This document shows positions 15,495-25,747 of a stretch of 64,000 nt of DNA, piece after piece. Every line of letters begins with the position of its first letter. Position 1 is the stretch's first letter. The stretch spans positions 186,001-250,000 of the forward strand of contig NZ_VOSM01000006.1 of NCBI RefSeq assembly GCF_007997015.1. The letters run 5' to 3'. The translations under genes were made by a program, and so were the position numbers. The notes below the pieces were generated by a model. That model saw nothing but the letters and a program-made list of their open reading frames with translations, ran no database searches and was not told where the DNA came from. The DNA is from Lujinxingia vulgaris (GTDB lineage: Bacteria; Myxococcota_A; Bradymonadia; Bradymonadales; Bradymonadaceae).

Positions 15495-17627
15495 ATGAAA
15501 CTTCGGCAAATATTCGCTTCTTTTTTGGTCTTCGCCACCACTCTGCCGGCAGCCTCGCTCCTGGGCGGCTGCACTGAACCTCTGGTGGAGGCCGGCACGC
15601 CGGTGCTCACCCTCGATGTGCGCTCGGAGGAGACGTACACCGTTGGCGAGGATGTGATTCAGATCAACCTCACGGGCAGCGATCCGGGGGGGCTGCCGCT
15701 GACCTTCGAGGTGGCTGATAAGCCCGAGCGGGCGACCTTCCAGACGTTCAGCAACGCCGCGGTCTTCACCTGGGATCCCATCGCCAGCGACGCCACCGGG
15801 GAGGGCAGCCGACGCCTGGTGTTTTCGGCCAAAAACAGCGTGGGCAAGGTGGCCGAGCGGGTGGTGCACGTGCGCATCCTTTCGGGCAATGGCCAGCCCC
15901 GGTTTGTGAGCTCGCAGAGTGAGCTTTATGACCCGCGCGGCGGCCAGCCTCTGCGCCTGGAGGTGCGGGTGCGCGATGACGACTCCAACCAGGTCACCAT
16001 CACTATGCCGGCAGCGAGCGCCCCGCAGGGCGCGAGCTTTGAGCAGGTGGAGGCCTTTGAGGGCGTTTTCTCCTGGCTTCCCTCCCCGGCGCAGCTGCAG
16101 CAGCGCGCGCATACGGTGACCTTTGTCGCCGAAGATTTTGTGCATGAGCCGGTGGAGTTCGTGGTCACGATCATTGTGCAGCGCAGCGGCCAGTCGCCGG
16201 GCACGCCCTCTGACGATCGCTGTGAGGTGGAGGGCCCGATTGTGCACACCGCCCTGCGCACCCAGCGCGGCGTGGGCGACTACCTCATTGAGGCCGACAT
16301 CGCCGGGGGCTCCACCCGCTTCTCGGAGGTGATGCTCTACTGGACGCTCGACGATCCCTTTAGCGAGAGCGCCGACTTTGAGAGCCGCCTGATGACGCTG
16401 GAGGGCAAGGTCGCCCGCGCCTCCATCGCCAACCCGCTCCCCACCTCCGGCGACTCGCCGGTGATCTCGTATACGATCTGCGCGGTGGAGGCCGAGCCGA
16501 CCTCGGAAGATGAGGCCGTGGTGTGTGCCCCGCCTTATACCTACTGGCGATTTGCGGCCTACTCCCCCGATGATTCTGGCTGCGTGGATGACGGCGTCGA
16601 CCTGGGCTCGGTAGCGCAGGCTGCCCCGATGGTGCGCGAGGATTACAGCGACCATCGCCTCTGCCGGAGCGCCGATAAACATCATAGCGTGGAGGTGGGT
16701 GAGGGCGAAGTTCTCGAAGTGGTGGTGGCGCACTCCCCGGGCACCGACCTGGAGCTGAGCTTTGTGGAAGGCAGCGCCACCTTTGAGCGCGCCGGCTGCG
16801 ACGGGCTGGCTGTGGCCATCCTGGACACCCCTGGTACCTACGTGGTGCGCGCCCGCGGCGATGAGGCCGCCTACCACATCGGCGCCTACAGCCTGGAGCA
16901 GACCACCTGCCCTGATGCGGCCTACGAGCCCAACGACGCCGCGGCGATGGCCACGCTCCTGACCGAGACCTTTGTGGGATTGAGCGAGCTGGCCATCTGT
17001 GAGGCCGACGACGTCGACCTCTACGCCGTAGAGCTTTTTGCCGGCGACGATCTGGAAGTTCTTGCGGCGTTTGCCCACGCCGAGGGCGACATCGACCTGA
17101 CGCTCTATGCGCCCGAGCAGTCCACCTCAGCCACCCTGGGTGAGGATGGCGTGGCCAGCGCGTGGTCGAGCGATGACGATGAGGTGCTCAGCTACACCGC
17201 GGCCGCTTCCGGCTTCCATTACCTGCGTGTGGAGAGCGTCGACGGGCCGAACGCCTATGATCTGGCCGTGGAGCGGATCTGCAACGATGTTGATACCTTC
17301 GCCGGCAACCACTCGCTCTCCGAGGCGGCCGCCCTGGAGCTGGACCTCTCCGAGGTCGACCTGCAGATCTGCAACGATCTGGAGGATTGGTTCGCCATTG
17401 AGGTTGAGGCCGGCCAGAGCGTGCTGGGGCAGATGGTCGTCAACCGCGGCAGCGCGCAGGATGTGCTCCTGGATGTCTTCAACGAAGGCGGCGGTCGCGT
17501 GGCGGTGGGAGAGGCAAGCATCCGCTCGGTGGACTTTGATTTTGTGGCCGACGAGACGGGCACCTACTACCTGGCGATCAGCGCCGAGGCGCCGGTGGAG
17601 TACGACCTGGATATGTTCGCGTTCTAA
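15495..17627 (+). CDS. Large surface lipoprotein with cadherin/Ig-like and pre-peptidase C-terminal (PPC) domains
   Basis: 710 residues. The leader ends LLGGC (Cys26). Residues about 35-125 and 130-230 are two putative-Ig/cadherin-like beta domains (VIQINLTGSDPGGLPLTFEV and a parallel second copy). A disulfide-rich region follows. From about residue 380 there are three PPC-type units, with CPDAAYEPNDAAAMA then CEADDVDLYAVEL, and FHYLRVES and YYLAISAEA as characteristic strands. No protease domain accompanies them. Likely an outer-surface binding or scaffold protein. A minus-strand gene starts 245 bases away, so this is a divergent promoter region. Confidence 0.75.
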   Translation: MKLRQIFASFLVFATTLPAASLLGGCTEPLVEAGTPVLTLDVRSEETYTVGEDVIQINLTGSDPGGLPLTFEVADKPERATFQTFSNAAVFTWDPIASDATGEGSRRLVFSAKNSVGKVAERVVHVRILSGNGQPRFVSSQSELYDPRGGQPLRLEVRVRDDDSNQVTITMPAASAPQGASFEQVEAFEGVFSWLPSPAQLQQRAHTVTFVAEDFVHEPVEFVVTIIVQRSGQSPGTPSDDRCEVEGPIVHTALRTQRGVGDYLIEADIAGGSTRFSEVMLYWTLDDPFSESADFESRLMTLEGKVARASIANPLPTSGDSPVISYTICAVEAEPTSEDEAVVCAPPYTYWRFAAYSPDDSGCVDDGVDLGSVAQAAPMVREDYSDHRLCRSADKHHSVEVGEGEVLEVVVAHSPGTDLELSFVEGSATFERAGCDGLAVAILDTPGTYVVRARGDEAAYHIGAYSLEQTTCPDAAYEPNDAAAMATLLTETFVGLSELAICEADDVDLYAVELFAGDDLEVLAAFAHAEGDIDLTLYAPEQSTSATLGEDGVASAWSSDDDEVLSYTAAASGFHYLRVESVDGPNAYDLAVERICNDVDTFAGNHSLSEAAALELDLSEVDLQICNDLEDWFAIEVEAGQSVLGQMVVNRGSAQDVLLDVFNEGGGRVAVGEASIRSVDFDFVADETGTYYLAISAEAPVEYDLDMFAF

Positions 17628-17778
17628 GCGGCTGAATCGAGTATTTTTGAGGTTTTTTCAGGTGTTTCTGGCAAGTGGTGTGGGTGGCCGTATCACCCTT
17701 GATAGGCATTGCTGCGCCGGCTGTGGCGCGTCACACTGAGACTTCCCCTGACCCCATCCGAGCTTAAGGAGCGCGGCG

Positions 17779-19167
17779 ATGAAGATCTGGCAAAACCCCA
17801 TCTGGCGAGCTGCGACGGCGGTCCTGCTCTTGAGCGCTGCGGCCTGCGGCACCGAGTCGAGTGAGGCTGAAGACGCCGATGTGCACCTGGCCGATGATGC
17901 CGGCGATGTCGCAGAAGACGCCGACGGGAGCGCGGATGCGGACGATGCCTCCGGCGTGTCTGTGCCCAACTACTACTCGCATATCCGCCCGATGATGGCG
18001 GCGCGTTGCAACGAGTGTCACGTCGAAGACGCCATCGCCCCGATGGCGCTGGACTCCTATGAGGGCATCAAAGAGATGGGGCGGCTGGCGCTTGGGGCGA
18101 TGGAGACCGGGGTGATGCCGCCCTGGCCTCCGGCCGAGGAGTGTGGGCCGCCTCTCAAGAACCGCCGGCATATCAGCGAGGAGGAGATCGCGGTCTTTCG
18201 TGAGTGGGTGGAGGCGGGTTACCCCGAGGGTGAGCCGAGCGATGCGCCTCCCCCCGAGCGCGATGAGAATGCGCCGGTCTTTGACCGCGGTGAGCCCGAT
18301 CTGACTCTGGACTGGGGCTTTGAGTATACGCCCGAGCCGCCGCTGGCCGAGGCGGTCGACGATTACCGCTGCTTTGTCATCGACCCCGAGCTCAATGAGG
18401 ATCAGTTCCTCAACGCCGTGCGCACTCGCCCCGGCAACACCCGGGTGGTGCACCACGCGCTGGTGTACTCGGTCTCCGAAGATCAGGCCGCGCGCCTGGA
18501 GCAGCTCGAAGCCGAAGACGAGCGCCCCGGCTACACCTGCTTCGGCGGGCCGCGCACCTCCGATCCCTGGCTGCTCTCGGGCTGGGTGCCCGGCACCATG
18601 CCCCTGGAGTTTGAGGAGGGCCACGGGGTGCGCATTGAGGCCGGATCGAAGATCGTGGTGCAGATGCACTACAACACGGTCAACGACACCGAGGGCAGCG
18701 ATCGCAGCCTCTTTGATCTTTATTTTGTCGACCAGGAGACGACCTCCCGGGTGACCGAGCTTGTGATCATTCCGCTGGCGGAGCTTGGCCTGCAGATTGA
18801 GGCCGGCGACCCGGACGCGGTGGCCGTGGAAGAGGGGCCGGAGATCCCGCTGCCGCTCACCCTTCACGGGGTTGCCCCGCATATGCATCTGCTCGGAAAG
18901 AGCATCAAGGTCACCGCCCAGACCGGGGCCGGTGAGGTCTGTTTGATGGACATCCCCGAGTGGGACTTTAACTGGCAGGGTTTTTACCTCTTTGAGGAGC
19001 CGCAGGTTCTGGTGCCGCCGGTGCTCCCGCGCCTGGAGTGTCGCTACGACAACTCCCCGGCCAACCAGCCCGACGGGCGCGCCCCGCAGGAAGTACGCTG
19101 GGGGGAGGGCACCTACGATGAGATGTGCCTCAACTACTTCATTGTGGAGCGTCCCCCCGGACTTTGA
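17779..19167 (+). CDS. Copper type II monooxygenase (PHM/DBM-like) with N-terminal cytochrome c motif, lipoprotein
   Basis: 462 residues. Lipobox LSAAAC (Cys23), then an Asp-rich linker to residue 60. CNECH at 77-81 is a heme c attachment site. The monooxygenase part shows the expected copper ligands: HH at 225-226 and H297 (QMHYN) for the first copper, HMH at 368-370 and M449 (DEMC) for the second, as in peptidylglycine/dopamine monooxygenases. The reaction class would be O2-dependent hydroxylation; substrate unknown. The heme domain may replace ascorbate as electron donor (inference). AAGGAG lies nine bases before the ATG. Confidence 0.85.
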   Translation: MKIWQNPIWRAATAVLLLSAAACGTESSEAEDADVHLADDAGDVAEDADGSADADDASGVSVPNYYSHIRPMMAARCNECHVEDAIAPMALDSYEGIKEMGRLALGAMETGVMPPWPPAEECGPPLKNRRHISEEEIAVFREWVEAGYPEGEPSDAPPPERDENAPVFDRGEPDLTLDWGFEYTPEPPLAEAVDDYRCFVIDPELNEDQFLNAVRTRPGNTRVVHHALVYSVSEDQAARLEQLEAEDERPGYTCFGGPRTSDPWLLSGWVPGTMPLEFEEGHGVRIEAGSKIVVQMHYNTVNDTEGSDRSLFDLYFVDQETTSRVTELVIIPLAELGLQIEAGDPDAVAVEEGPEIPLPLTLHGVAPHMHLLGKSIKVTAQTGAGEVCLMDIPEWDFNWQGFYLFEEPQVLVPPVLPRLECRYDNSPANQPDGRAPQEVRWGEGTYDEMCLNYFIVERPPGL

Positions 19168-19215
19168 GAGGGCGTGGAGGCGGTTGACGGAGCAGTGCGT
19201 CTGCGACGTGTTTGC

Positions 19216-19250
19216 GCGAGCGGCCTGAAGCAAGGGGCCGCTCGCGCTTT
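19216..19250 (+). terminator. Rho-independent terminator
   Basis: Perfect 10-bp stem GCGAGCGGCC / GGCCGCTCGC with a 10-base loop, followed by GCTTTATGTT; 48 bases after the monooxygenase stop. Confidence 0.7.
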
Positions 19251-19352
19251 ATGTTGCGTAAAACTTAGGGTAAGCCTGCCAGCTGCGCGCCTCCCGGCCC
19301 TGTGCCGGGGCTGCGCGCCTTTTGAAGATCGCTTGAAACAGGCCCTACCACG

Positions 19353-20927
19353 ATGTGGACGATGCGAGACGAATTCGACCTGGAAGAAGACGGCCAGACC
19401 ACCCCGGCGCTGATGACCCTGGAAGCGCTTTTGCCCCGCGGCCTCGAGGGGCTGACCCGCGAGCTGCGCCGGGCGCTGGAGCGCGACAACTATTCGGAAG
19501 CGCTCAAAGTGGCCAACGCGCGCTACGCCGAGCAGGGCGCCACCGATCTGGAGGCGGCGCTGACCTATGCGATTTTGCTGGTCGGCCGCCAGCTCTGCGA
19601 TGAGGCGTTGGGCGTGATTCGACGCGCGCTGACGCATCATGCCCAGGACGTCTCCCTGCAGCTCAGCCAGGTCGAGGCCCTGATCGTGATGGGTGAGTTT
19701 GATGCGGCCACAGCCCTGCTCGACGCGATGGGCGCGGTGAACACCGCCGAGCCCCGCCATCACGCCTTTATGGGCGATATGTACCTGGATATGGGCTCGG
19801 AAGACGATGCGATGGACTGCTACCGCCAGGCGGTGGACCGCGGCGTGGAGGCCGTCGATGTGGCATTCCGGCTGGGGCATCTGCTCTTCGATCGCGAGGA
19901 GTTCGATGAGGCCGCGCACTATTTCGGCATCGCCGCGCGCCAGGCCGTCGACAACCCTATGGTCTGGGAGATGGCCGCCACCGCCTACTTTGAGGCCGGG
20001 CGCGTCGAAGATGCGGCGTACGCATTTAAACGCGTGCTGCAGGAAGATCCCGAAAACACCTCGGCCTGGCTCTACCTGGGGCTCTGCCATCAGGTGAACC
20101 AGGACTTTGAAGACGCCGTCGACGCCTTTGAGGAGTACGTCGAGCTGGAGCCGGAGAGCGCGGTGGGCTGGGGGCAACTCGGCCAGTCGCATCTTTTGCT
20201 GGGCCAGCATGAGCAGGCGCTGCGCAGCTTTGAAGAAGGTGTCAAACACGCCGGCGATGACGTGACGATGCTCAACGGCGCGACGATGGCCGCTTACCAG
20301 AGCGGCGACACCGAGGCGGCCGAGCGCTGGGCGCGCCGCGCCATCGAGGTTGGCCCGGAGAATATGGAGGCGCAGTACAACCTGGGCGTCCTCTTGCTGG
20401 AGCGCCGCCGGGTCAAAGAGGCTCGCCTGGTCCTGGAGCAACTTCTGGAGCAGGAGCCCCCGGACAGCTCTTCGGCGGTGGGCGCGCTGGCGGTTGCCGA
20501 GCTGATTGACGGTCAGCGGGCCGCGGCGTTTGAACATATCGAGGAGGCCCAGCGTCTGGGTGTAGACGCCGAGTGGCTGGGCGCGTTTGCCGAAGAACTT
20601 TTGAAGATCGAAGGCGGCACCCCGGCCCGAGTCTTTTTGCAGAAGGCGTACAGCGGCGACGATCGCTGGTTCTCGGTGCGCGCGATGCTCGGCTTTGTGT
20701 GCGCGTCGATCGCCGGTGAAGAAGAGTTAACGCGCGACTTCGCCAACACCTTTGTGGAGGAGCTTGAGCTTACCCCGGAGGTCGTGCCGATGATGTGGGA
20801 CTTTGAGTCCTGGGAAGCCGTCGCGATGCGACTTCAGGGCGACGATGCCCGCGTCTTCTCGAAGATGCTGGCGGTGGTCGAAGGACGTCGCAAACTTGCG
20901 CAGGTCGCCGAGAGCATCCGCCGCTGA
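19353..20927 (+). CDS. Cytoplasmic TPR-repeat protein
   Basis: 524 residues, no signal peptide. From about residue 30 the protein is a run of 34-residue TPR helical hairpins (AWLYLGLCHQVNQDFEDAVDAF, AVGWGQLGQSHLLLGQHEQAL, AQYNLGVLLLERRRVKEARL are clear ones), at least ten by eye. It is very acidic. TPR solenoids act as protein-protein scaffolds; no catalytic domain is present. A second in-frame ATG three codons downstream (19362) is an alternative start. It is followed 36 bases later by a vWA-like lipoprotein on the same strand. Confidence 0.85.
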   Translation: MWTMRDEFDLEEDGQTTPALMTLEALLPRGLEGLTRELRRALERDNYSEALKVANARYAEQGATDLEAALTYAILLVGRQLCDEALGVIRRALTHHAQDVSLQLSQVEALIVMGEFDAATALLDAMGAVNTAEPRHHAFMGDMYLDMGSEDDAMDCYRQAVDRGVEAVDVAFRLGHLLFDREEFDEAAHYFGIAARQAVDNPMVWEMAATAYFEAGRVEDAAYAFKRVLQEDPENTSAWLYLGLCHQVNQDFEDAVDAFEEYVELEPESAVGWGQLGQSHLLLGQHEQALRSFEEGVKHAGDDVTMLNGATMAAYQSGDTEAAERWARRAIEVGPENMEAQYNLGVLLLERRRVKEARLVLEQLLEQEPPDSSSAVGALAVAELIDGQRAAAFEHIEEAQRLGVDAEWLGAFAEELLKIEGGTPARVFLQKAYSGDDRWFSVRAMLGFVCASIAGEEELTRDFANTFVEELELTPEVVPMMWDFESWEAVAMRLQGDDARVFSKMLAVVEGRRKLAQVAESIRR

Positions 20928-20963
20928 GCTTAAACGCTCGGCCGAGGTTTTGGAGGAGCAACG

Positions 20964-22106
20964 ATGGTCAGCCGACGATTTCCGATGCGATCCTCGATCG
21001 CCCTAGCCCTCACCCTGGCGCTGAGCGCGCTGGGGTGCACCGAGCCCAACCCCGCCTACCAGGGCGATCCGCTCTTGCCGGATGAGTGTCGGGCCGGCAT
21101 TGAGCGCAGCGAGCTCTTCGATCGTTTTGAGCGCCCGGAGCTCCTCGATGTGCTCGTGGTGATGGATAACGCCGGCGAGATGCAGGCCTACCAGCGAGCG
21201 CTGGCTGAGGCGCTGCCCGGCTTTCTGGAGCGCCTGGAGGGCGAGGGCGGCCTCGATGTGCAGGTGGGCGTGGTGACCAGTGACGCCCGCGACGGGGCGG
21301 GCCTGGCGCCGATCGTGCGCGACGTGGAGGGCTGTGAGGATAACACCCTGCAGGTGGCCTACTCCGGGGTGGAGGGCTGGGTACGCGCGGCGGCCTGCAA
21401 TGTGCAGCAGGGCGAGGGGGGCGATGGGTTTCAGCAGGCCCTCGACGTGATTGAGACCAATGTGCTCGGGGAGGCCTCGGCGCTGCGCGCCTTTCGCCGC
21501 GAGGAGGCGCGTCTGCTCATCCTGGTCGTGAGCAACGAAGACGACTGCTCCGGCCCCACCCCCGAAGGAGAGGGCGCCAGCCGCGATGTCTGCGCCTGGA
21601 GCGCCGAGAGTCGCCGTGAGGTCGCCCCGCTGGTCGAGGAGCTGCTCGCCAGCAGTGAGAGCCCCGAGGGCATCTCCTTTGCCGCCATCACCGGGCCGCC
21701 CTCCGGCGCGAGCTATGAGGATGGCGAGGTGGTGCGCTCGGTCTGCCGCAGCACGCTTGGGGCGGCCTACCCCGGAAACCGCCTCTACCAGACGGTGGAA
21801 GCGTTCGGGGAGCGCGGCATCTTCACAAGCGCCTGCACGCTCGACTTCTTCGATCAGCTCGACCTCATCGCCGACCGCCTCGCCATGACCAGCTCGGTGA
21901 CTTTATGCGCCTCCGAGCCGATGGCTCATGAACCTCTGGAGGTGCTCGGCCTGAGCGAAGATGGCCAGGAAGAGGTCATTGGTTTCGGGTCGGGCTTTGT
22001 CTTTCTGGGGCCGGTGGAGGGCTGCGATAACGGCGCGCTCTCGCTCAAACGCCAGGGGCTTGAGGGCATTGTGGAAGTCAGCACGCGTTATTGTGCGCTG
22101 CCTTAA
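20964..22106 (+). CDS. vWA-like exported lipoprotein
   Basis: 380 residues; GGAGGAGC upstream favours this ATG. Lipobox ALSALGC with Cys25. The domain beginning LLDVLVVMDNAGEMQ resembles the myxobacterial DVLFVVDNSGSM von Willebrand A start, but the metal-site DxSxS is degenerate (DNAGE), so metal binding may be lost. Later EEARLLILVVSNEDDCSG resembles the second half of a vWA core. About eight cysteines suggest disulfides. Probably an envelope adhesion/binding protein. Confidence 0.7.
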   Translation: MVSRRFPMRSSIALALTLALSALGCTEPNPAYQGDPLLPDECRAGIERSELFDRFERPELLDVLVVMDNAGEMQAYQRALAEALPGFLERLEGEGGLDVQVGVVTSDARDGAGLAPIVRDVEGCEDNTLQVAYSGVEGWVRAAACNVQQGEGGDGFQQALDVIETNVLGEASALRAFRREEARLLILVVSNEDDCSGPTPEGEGASRDVCAWSAESRREVAPLVEELLASSESPEGISFAAITGPPSGASYEDGEVVRSVCRSTLGAAYPGNRLYQTVEAFGERGIFTSACTLDFFDQLDLIADRLAMTSSVTLCASEPMAHEPLEVLGLSEDGQEEVIGFGSGFVFLGPVEGCDNGALSLKRQGLEGIVEVSTRYCALP

Positions 22107-22152
22107 GGCGGCGTAAACGCGGCGTCCTCCCGACCTCCTTCAAAGGGGCTGC

Positions 22153-22180
22153 TTGACTTCACTCGGTGGCGGTTTATCTT
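22153..22180 (+). promoter_or_regulatory. Candidate sigma-70-type promoter for superoxide dismutase
   Basis: TTGACT and TATCTT separated by 16 bp, about 170 bases before the sod start. Consensus match only; the -10 is imperfect. Confidence 0.35.
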
Positions 22181-22350
22181 CGCGCTTGCTTTGACGCCGG
22201 CTCTCGGCGTGTCGCACCGACGTAACGGGGCGATCCGCCGCTCTCGGGCTCGCTTTTTTCGCGGCGCGGGCGATGCTGCAGTCGGCGCTTTATGGCGCTG
22301 AGAATGCACCTTTTACTGACCGCAATGACCCCATTTTAAGGAGGTTCTTC

Positions 22351-22974
<624 letters not shown>

Positions 22975-22982
22975 GCGAAGAC

Positions 22983-23010
22983 GCGCCGCCCTTCGGGCGG
23001 CGCTTGTTTC
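22983..23010 (+). terminator. sod terminator
   Basis: GCGCCGCCC / GGGCGGCGC stem with a TTC loop, then TTGTTT, nine bases after the sod stop. Confidence 0.8.
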
Positions 23011-23029
23011 GAGCGTAAGACCGACGTTG

Positions 23030-23063
23030 CCAGCGCCCCGAGTTCGGGGCGCTGGTTTTTTTT
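23030..23063 (+). terminator. Second terminator after sod
   Basis: CCAGCGCCCCGA / TCGGGGCGCTGG stem followed by eight T. Confidence 0.85.
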
Positions 23064-23293
23064 GATCAGGGTTTATTAAGCGGAAGCGCCGCGTTTAACC
23101 CGCCTGAGGCGCCCTTAGAACCGACGTGCGGAGCGCTCTAACCCGCATGGTGAGCCGACTTTATGAAGGTCGGCTGCTGTCGCGAATGAATGCCCGCGGG
23201 AAGCATAGCGTCTTTGAGGATGTTGGGCGCGGTGGGCATTCGCGCGTATGCTACGGCGTCTGCCCCCCGACATCCCGAGACCCGGAGTCGCCG

Positions 23294-24118
23294 ATGAAGC
23301 ACCAGACCTCGATGAAGCTACAGACCCTGTTCAGCGCCGCTGCCGCGGCTTGTCTTTTCGTCCTGCCGGCCGCGCACGCTCAGGAGCGCACCCCGGAGAC
23401 GACCGAGGTCGAAGCCGCGCAGAAGAGCGCCTCGGAGGCCGGCGCCGAGGTCATCGACCCGGCGCCTTTTGAGGCGCTGCTCGAGCGCTATGTCGACGCC
23501 CGCGGTCAGGTCGACTACGCCCGCTGGCACGCCAGCGCCGAAGATCGCGCGCGCCTTGGCGAGGTGGTCGAGGCGGTCGGCCAGGCCGAGGTGGAGGGGA
23601 AGAGCGCCGATGCGCGCCTGGCCTTTTACATCAACGCGTATAACGCGCTGGTGCTCAACGCGGTGCTTGAGCGCTGGCCGATGCAGAGCGTGATGAAGGC
23701 CGAGGGGTTTTTCGACAAGGTCAAACACCGGGTCGCCGGTCAGTCGCTCACCCTCGATGAGCTCGAGCACAGCCGGGTGATCCGCGCGCAATTTGAGGAG
23801 CCGCGCATTCATTTTGTGCTGGTGTGTGCGGCCAAAAGTTGCCCGCGCCTGCGCCAGGAGCCGATGCGCGCCGCCACCCTGGAGCGCCAACTCGACGCTG
23901 CCGCCCGCGAGTTCATCCCGGCGGCCACTCGCCGCACCGAGTCCGGTGTGGAGACGAGCCAGCTCTTTAACTGGTTTGCCGAAGACTTTGTAAAATCGGC
24001 CGGCTCGGTGCAGGCCTACCTTTTGCGCTACGTGCGTGATGCCGAGCTTCGTCAGGCCCTGGAAGCCGGCGCCGACGTGAGCTTTTCGGAGTACGACTGG
24101 GCGATTAACGCCCGCTGA
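23294..24118 (+). CDS. DUF547 exported protein
   Basis: 274 residues. A GGAG six bases before this ATG was used to choose the start over upstream in-frame Mets. A signal peptide ending AAHAQ (cleavage near residue 25) sends it to the periplasm. The DUF547 core is clear: ADARLAFYINAYNALVL, HFVLVCAAKSCPRL with a conserved Cys-containing SCP motif, and FNWFAEDF. The family has been compared with papain-like/transglutaminase folds, but activity is unproven. It ends nine bases from the convergent HEAT-repeat gene. Confidence 0.8.
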   Translation: MKHQTSMKLQTLFSAAAAACLFVLPAAHAQERTPETTEVEAAQKSASEAGAEVIDPAPFEALLERYVDARGQVDYARWHASAEDRARLGEVVEAVGQAEVEGKSADARLAFYINAYNALVLNAVLERWPMQSVMKAEGFFDKVKHRVAGQSLTLDELEHSRVIRAQFEEPRIHFVLVCAAKSCPRLRQEPMRAATLERQLDAAAREFIPAATRRTESGVETSQLFNWFAEDFVKSAGSVQAYLLRYVRDAELRQALEAGADVSFSEYDWAINAR

Positions 24119-24126
24119 ACGCGGGC

Positions 24127-25740
24127 TTATTCGTCGCCAGTCGTAGCCGTCTCGGCGCGCTCGCTATCGCTCGCCGCGCCTCTGGTTTCGCCGGCTTTTG
24201 CCGGCGCGCGCACCTGGTCGGGGAAGGCGCGCCACATGCCGGCGGCGGCGAAGAGGCGCAGCACAAAGAGATCTTCAAAGAGGTTGGCCCGCAGCTCATC
24301 GATGTACTGGCCCGGGGTGTCGCTGGTGGCCAGGTACTCCAGGTAGGCCTGGCGCGTCTGCGGGTCGGTGCTTGCGCGGATGGCCTCGGGCAACTCGCCA
24401 TCGGCCTCGACGCGCAGTAGCAGGTAGGCGGCCAGGGCGGCGACCTCGGCGTTGTTGGAGGCCGCCAGCGCCTCCAGGCGCGGGCTCAGCGGGGCGACGA
24501 TGAGCTTGAGCTCCTCTTCGCTGCGCAGCACCATCTGCAGGGTGCGCAGCGTCTCGGCGGCTTGCTCCTCGTTTTCGAGGCGCGCGCTCAGCGTCTCGCG
24601 CCAGTCCTCGGCAAAACGCGCCACGAGCTGGCCGGCGATGAGCTTCTGCGTCTCGAAATCATCGATGCGCATCGCGCTGATCAGCGCGTCGGGCTGGGCA
24701 TCCTCGCGGGCGGCGTAGAGGTTGATGGCCGCGCGCCGCACCGGCTCGCGCGCATCGCGCATCGCGATGCGCAGGCTCACCGCGGCGTCGTCGGAGGGGT
24801 TGGTGGCCAGCGCGCTGAGCACCTCGATGGTGGGCTCGACCTCCGCCCCGCGCAGGTACTCCTGGGCGCTGGGCACGTAGGTCTCATCGCCCAGGGCGGT
24901 CAGCCCCAGGGCGGCCACCCGCACAAGCTGCGGATCGATGCGGCGCTGGGGAAGCCCCAGGGTTTCCGCATCGTAGACGCCGGCGCGCTCCAGAAGAGCG
25001 GCAAAGGTCTCGCGGGCCATCTCGGCGCGGGAGCGCACCAGAATGCGACCGGCGTCCAGACGAGCCTCCAGAGGTTGTTTCGCGTCGGCGAAACGCTCGA
25101 TGAACGCGCGGGCGCGGTCGGGTTGGCCGGCCTCAGTGAGCCGGGCCAGCGCCAGAGCGGCGATGTCGGGATCGGGATCTTCGACAAAACCACCGAGCTC
25201 CGGCAGCGCGGTGCGCCTCAAGGTGGTCTCGTCGCCGGAGGCCTGCAGCGCCTCAACCGTGGCGTAGGGCCCGGCCTCAAAGGCCATGCGGCGCTGGCGC
25301 GGATCTTCGGCGCGCAGCGCGCGGCTGATCATCGTGCGTCGCAGGGTGTCGCTGCCAAGCTCCAGAGCGGTGGCCACGATCAGGCGTTTTTCGGCGTCGC
25401 CGGCGCGGTTGTAGTTGGCCATCGCCTCCTGGCGAGCGCGGGGATGGTCGTGGAGGATCATCAGCCGCAGTGCGGCCACGCGCACCATGGGTGAGGGATC
25501 GTCGAGCAGGGGCTCCGAGAGCTCCACCACCCGCGGATCGTCGATGAGCTCAAGCGCACGCAGGGTCTCGGCGCGCACAAAAGGATCATCGCCCATCTCC
25601 AGCCCGCTGCGCAGGATGTTGTCGATGGTCTCCTTTTCTCCCTCGCGCAGGCTATCGGAGCTGCAGGCCATCAGTATGGCGAGCAGCATGATGATCAGCG
25701 GGCGCAAGAACCGGGTATGACGGGTGAACGCAGCGTTCAA
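24127..25740 (-). CDS. HEAT-repeat lipoprotein
   Basis: 537 residues if translation begins at the TTG at 25740, which has GAGG five bases upstream; the frame is open further but runs into the preceding gene. Lipobox LLAILMAC (Cys26). The rest is an alpha solenoid of HEAT-like repeats (DPFVRAETLRALELIDDPRV, SPMVRVAALRLMILHDHP, REPVRRAAINLYAARED). It is probably an envelope scaffold. It starts eight bases beyond the hydrolase stop on the same strand, so the two form an operon. Confidence 0.75.
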   Translation of the reverse strand: MNAAFTRHTRFLRPLIIMLLAILMACSSDSLREGEKETIDNILRSGLEMGDDPFVRAETLRALELIDDPRVVELSEPLLDDPSPMVRVAALRLMILHDHPRARQEAMANYNRAGDAEKRLIVATALELGSDTLRRTMISRALRAEDPRQRRMAFEAGPYATVEALQASGDETTLRRTALPELGGFVEDPDPDIAALALARLTEAGQPDRARAFIERFADAKQPLEARLDAGRILVRSRAEMARETFAALLERAGVYDAETLGLPQRRIDPQLVRVAALGLTALGDETYVPSAQEYLRGAEVEPTIEVLSALATNPSDDAAVSLRIAMRDAREPVRRAAINLYAAREDAQPDALISAMRIDDFETQKLIAGQLVARFAEDWRETLSARLENEEQAAETLRTLQMVLRSEEELKLIVAPLSPRLEALAASNNAEVAALAAYLLLRVEADGELPEAIRASTDPQTRQAYLEYLATSDTPGQYIDELRANLFEDLFVLRLFAAAGMWRAFPDQVRAPAKAGETRGAASDSERAETATTGDE

Positions 25741-25747
25741 AGCGGCC

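Noticed and set aside
15264-20537. Long minus-strand frames opposite the PPC lipoprotein, monooxygenase and TPR genes
   Set aside because: Same shadow effect; the opposite-strand proteins have clear domains and signals, these have none.
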